From assembly GCF_001426405.1 (NCBI RefSeq), contig NZ_LMEP01000002.1, positions 125,161 through 189,160 on the forward strand: a stretch of 64,000 nucleotides of DNA, written 5' to 3'. The DNA is from Streptomyces sp. Root1304. Its GTDB lineage: Bacteria; Actinomycetota; Actinomycetes; Streptomycetales; Streptomycetaceae. The position numbers were made by a program, and so were the translations under genes. Below the pieces are notes generated by a model that worked only from the letters and a program-made list of their open reading frames with translations, did no database searches and was not told the origin of the DNA. Shown piece by piece: positions 62,359 to 64,000 of the stretch (its first letter is position 1; each line of letters begins with the position of its first letter).

Positions 62359-63204
62359 ATGGCGACCCAAGACACGTACGCGGACATCGGTGTGATCGGC
62401 GGATCCGGCTTCTACTCCTTCCTGGAGGACGTCACGGAGGTGTCCGTCGGCACCCCCTACGGCAGCCCCAGCGACTCCCTCTTCCTCGGCGAGATCGCCG
62501 GCCGCCGGGTCGCCTTCCTCCCCCGCCACGGCCGCGGCCACACGGTCCCGCCGCACCGCATCAACTACCGCGCCAACCTCTGGGCCCTGCGCTCCGTCGG
62601 CGTGCGGCAGATCCTCGGGCCCTGTGCCGTGGGCGGACTGAGCGAGGAGTACGGGCCGGGCACCCTCGTCGTCCCCGACCAGCTGGTCGACCGTACGAAG
62701 CACCGCGAGCAGACCTACTTCGACGGGGTGCGCCGGGCCGACGGCGTCGTGCCCCGGGTCGTCCACGTCACCTTCGCCGACCCGTACTGCCCGGACGGGC
62801 GGCGGGCCGCCGTCAAGGCCGCGCGGGGGCGGGGCTGGGATCCCGTCGACGGCGGCACGATGGTCGTGATCGAGGGGCCGCGCTTCTCCACCCGGGCCGA
62901 GTCCCGGTGGCACGCGGCGGCCGGCTGGTCGGTGGTGGGCATGACCGGGCACCCCGAGGCCGTCCTCGCCCGCGAACTGGGCCTCTGCTACACCTCCCTC
63001 GCGCTCGTCACCGACCTGGACGCGGGCGCCGAGACCGGCGACGGCGTCTCCCACACCGAGGTGCTGCGGGTGTTCGGCGAGAACGTGGGCCGGCTGCGGG
63101 AGGTGCTCTTCGACGCGGTGGGCGCCCTGCCTGCGACGCTGGACCGGGACTGCCTGTGCACCCACGCGCACGACGGCTGGGACCTGGGGATCGAACTGCC
63201 GTAA
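62359..63204 (+). CDS. mtnP: S-methyl-5'-thioadenosine phosphorylase
   Basis: 281-residue trimeric purine-phosphorylase fold: IGVIGGSGFYSFLEDV, FLPRHGRGHTVPPHRINYRA, the phosphate/ribose region PFxD replaced by TFADPYC, EGPRFSTRAES and GMTGHPEAVLARELGLCY. It cleaves methylthioadenosine from polyamine or signalling pathways; a related purine nucleoside phosphorylase role is possible. The ATG is placed by TAGGGT ending seven bases upstream (leaderless). Confidence 0.92.
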   Translation: MATQDTYADIGVIGGSGFYSFLEDVTEVSVGTPYGSPSDSLFLGEIAGRRVAFLPRHGRGHTVPPHRINYRANLWALRSVGVRQILGPCAVGGLSEEYGPGTLVVPDQLVDRTKHREQTYFDGVRRADGVVPRVVHVTFADPYCPDGRRAAVKAARGRGWDPVDGGTMVVIEGPRFSTRAESRWHAAAGWSVVGMTGHPEAVLARELGLCYTSLALVTDLDAGAETGDGVSHTEVLRVFGENVGRLREVLFDAVGALPATLDRDCLCTHAHDGWDLGIELP

Positions 63205-63328
63205 ACCCCCCTGGAGGGTGAGGGAGTTGTCCACAGGCACGGGGTGGTCCCCAGGCCGGAGCGGGCGGGCGGCGGGGCGGGGAGAGTGGGGGGCGATCCC
63301 ACTCCCGACCAGGACGGCGGCGGCCACG

Positions 63329-63913
63329 ATGACGACTCCCCTTTCCCCTCCTCCCACTTCTCCTTCCTCCCCTTCTCATTGCTCCTCGTCCGGCGTCTCC
63401 TCCGGCTTTCCGTCGCCCGTGCCGGCGCCGTGCGTGGTGCCGTTCTTCGAGCCGCTACGGGTGCGGGGCGCCCGGCACCGGCTGCGCGGGGCACTGCGGC
63501 GGGGCCGCCATCTGCCCGCCGTGCTGCTGGCCCTGGTGGCCGCCGCGCTGGCCGTCGCGGGCGGCGGTCCACGGCCGGAGCCACCCCCGGCGACCGCCGT
63601 CGCCACCGCTCGCGCCCGGCCGCCCGTCGTCGTCCGGCCGGTGTCCGTGCCGGTGCGGATCGCCGACGCCGCGACCGTACGGCTGCTGCGCCCCGGTGAC
63701 CGGGTCGACGTGATCGCCGCACCCAACTCGGCGCTCGGCGCGGCGGGTGAGGCGCGGGTGGTCGCGACGGGCGCCCGAGTGGCCGAAGTTCCGCACCCGG
63801 GTGAGACTCGTTCGGACGGAGGGGCGCTCGTCGTCCTGTCCGTGCCACGGGCGACGGCGGCGGCCCTCGCAGGTGCCGGTGTCACATCCCAACTGGCGGT
63901 GACGGTGTGCTGA
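63329..63913 (+). CDS. SAF-domain (CpaB/RcpC-like) membrane protein
   Basis: 194 residues. A Pro/Ser-rich N-terminus, basic stretch, one transmembrane helix (LPAVLLALVAAALAVAGGG), then a CpaB-type SAF domain (VPVRIADAATVRLLRPGDRV, DVIAAPNSALG, LVVLSVPRATAAALAGAG). CpaB proteins anchor pilus secretins in Gram-negatives; in Streptomyces the role is unclear. It usually stands just before mscL. The start is uncertain. Confidence 0.72.
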   Translation: MTTPLSPPPTSPSSPSHCSSSGVSSGFPSPVPAPCVVPFFEPLRVRGARHRLRGALRRGRHLPAVLLALVAAALAVAGGGPRPEPPPATAVATARARPPVVVRPVSVPVRIADAATVRLLRPGDRVDVIAAPNSALGAAGEARVVATGARVAEVPHPGETRSDGGALVVLSVPRATAAALAGAGVTSQLAVTVC

Positions 63914-64000
63914 TTCGCACTGACACACTGTCAAGTCACCGTTACGTGTGTACGGATTGGACGCCTCTGTGCCCTTCACGGCCTAATGGCTCCGCACCCC
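63914..64000 (+). other. Region between the SAF gene and the right edge
   Basis: 87 bases with no gene start. The relatively AT-rich stretch at 63920-63960 may hold a promoter for the gene beyond the edge, which synteny suggests is mscL. No terminator hairpin is evident. Confidence 0.35.

Overview
The window is chromosomal DNA of a Streptomyces species. The base composition is very GC-rich with strong third-position G/C. Many genes start with GTG, and many stop/start pairs overlap as GTGA or ATGA. Marker genes are typical of Streptomyces core chromosome: galTEK, rpfB, pmt, an SsgA-like sporulation protein, sepX and ruc. I see no prophage, insertion sequence, CRISPR array or large biosynthetic cluster. 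The first gene (MarR) is cut by the left edge, and the right edge stops just before what is probably mscL.

Layout. 1-5.4 kb: MarR regulator, orphan LuxR-type response regulator, the galactose operon galT-galE-galK, and a second LuxR regulator whose receiver lacks its phosphorylation residues. 5.6-9.4 kb: tandem pair of membrane-anchored PQQ-type beta-propeller proteins. 9.5-18.6 kb: housekeeping genes on the minus strand (ABC-F ATPase, acyltransferase, ispE, rsmA, rpfB, tatD, a zinc-ribbon protein, rsmI) with an SMP-30-like gene remnant at 12.7-12.9 kb. 18.7-25.8 kb: pmt, a penicillin-binding protein, YbaK, a DMT permease, a HATPase, a GntR regulator with an operator array, and a DUF218 protein. 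26.7-28.8 kb: a small accessory-looking module of 2-oxoglutarate dioxygenase, LysE exporter and a YbaK-type tRNA-editing protein. 31.2-33.8 kb: an ECF nickel/cobalt importer under a Nur box. 34.3-37.3 kb: TetR and MMPL exporter with two perfect operators. 37.4-43.5 kb: tricorn protease and a secreted FG-GAP protein. 43.9-48.2 kb: a Baeyer-Villiger monooxygenase, alpha/beta hydrolase and SDR operon facing a MerR regulator. 48.2-49.8 kb: xthA, an acetyltransferase and tRNA-Ala(CGC).

49.9-64 kb carries a block whose gene content and order match the Mycobacterium tuberculosis Rv0985c-Rv0996 region as I remember it: sepX/glpR, rimJ, moeA-like glp, galU, 5-formyl-THF cyclo-ligase, ruc-like zinc-ribbon chaperone, then an SAF protein that normally precedes mscL. 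Here mogA/moaB-like and moaC genes are inserted between rimJ and glp. Penicillin acylase, cation antiporter, MFS and MTA phosphorylase genes are interspersed. The minus-strand run galU-glp-moaC-moaB-rimJ is partly coupled through overlapping codons and leads toward sepX, so division (Glp/SepX), cell-envelope precursor supply (GalU) and cofactor chemistry are physically joined. The ruc-like gene has a CIRCE heat-shock operator over its ribosome-binding site.

A window-wide pattern is leaderless expression. Twelve genes have a TANNNT hexamer ending exactly 6 or 7 bases before an ATG/GTG, with no evident ribosome-binding site. All functional calls come from reading the sequence and from family knowledge; no database search was run.
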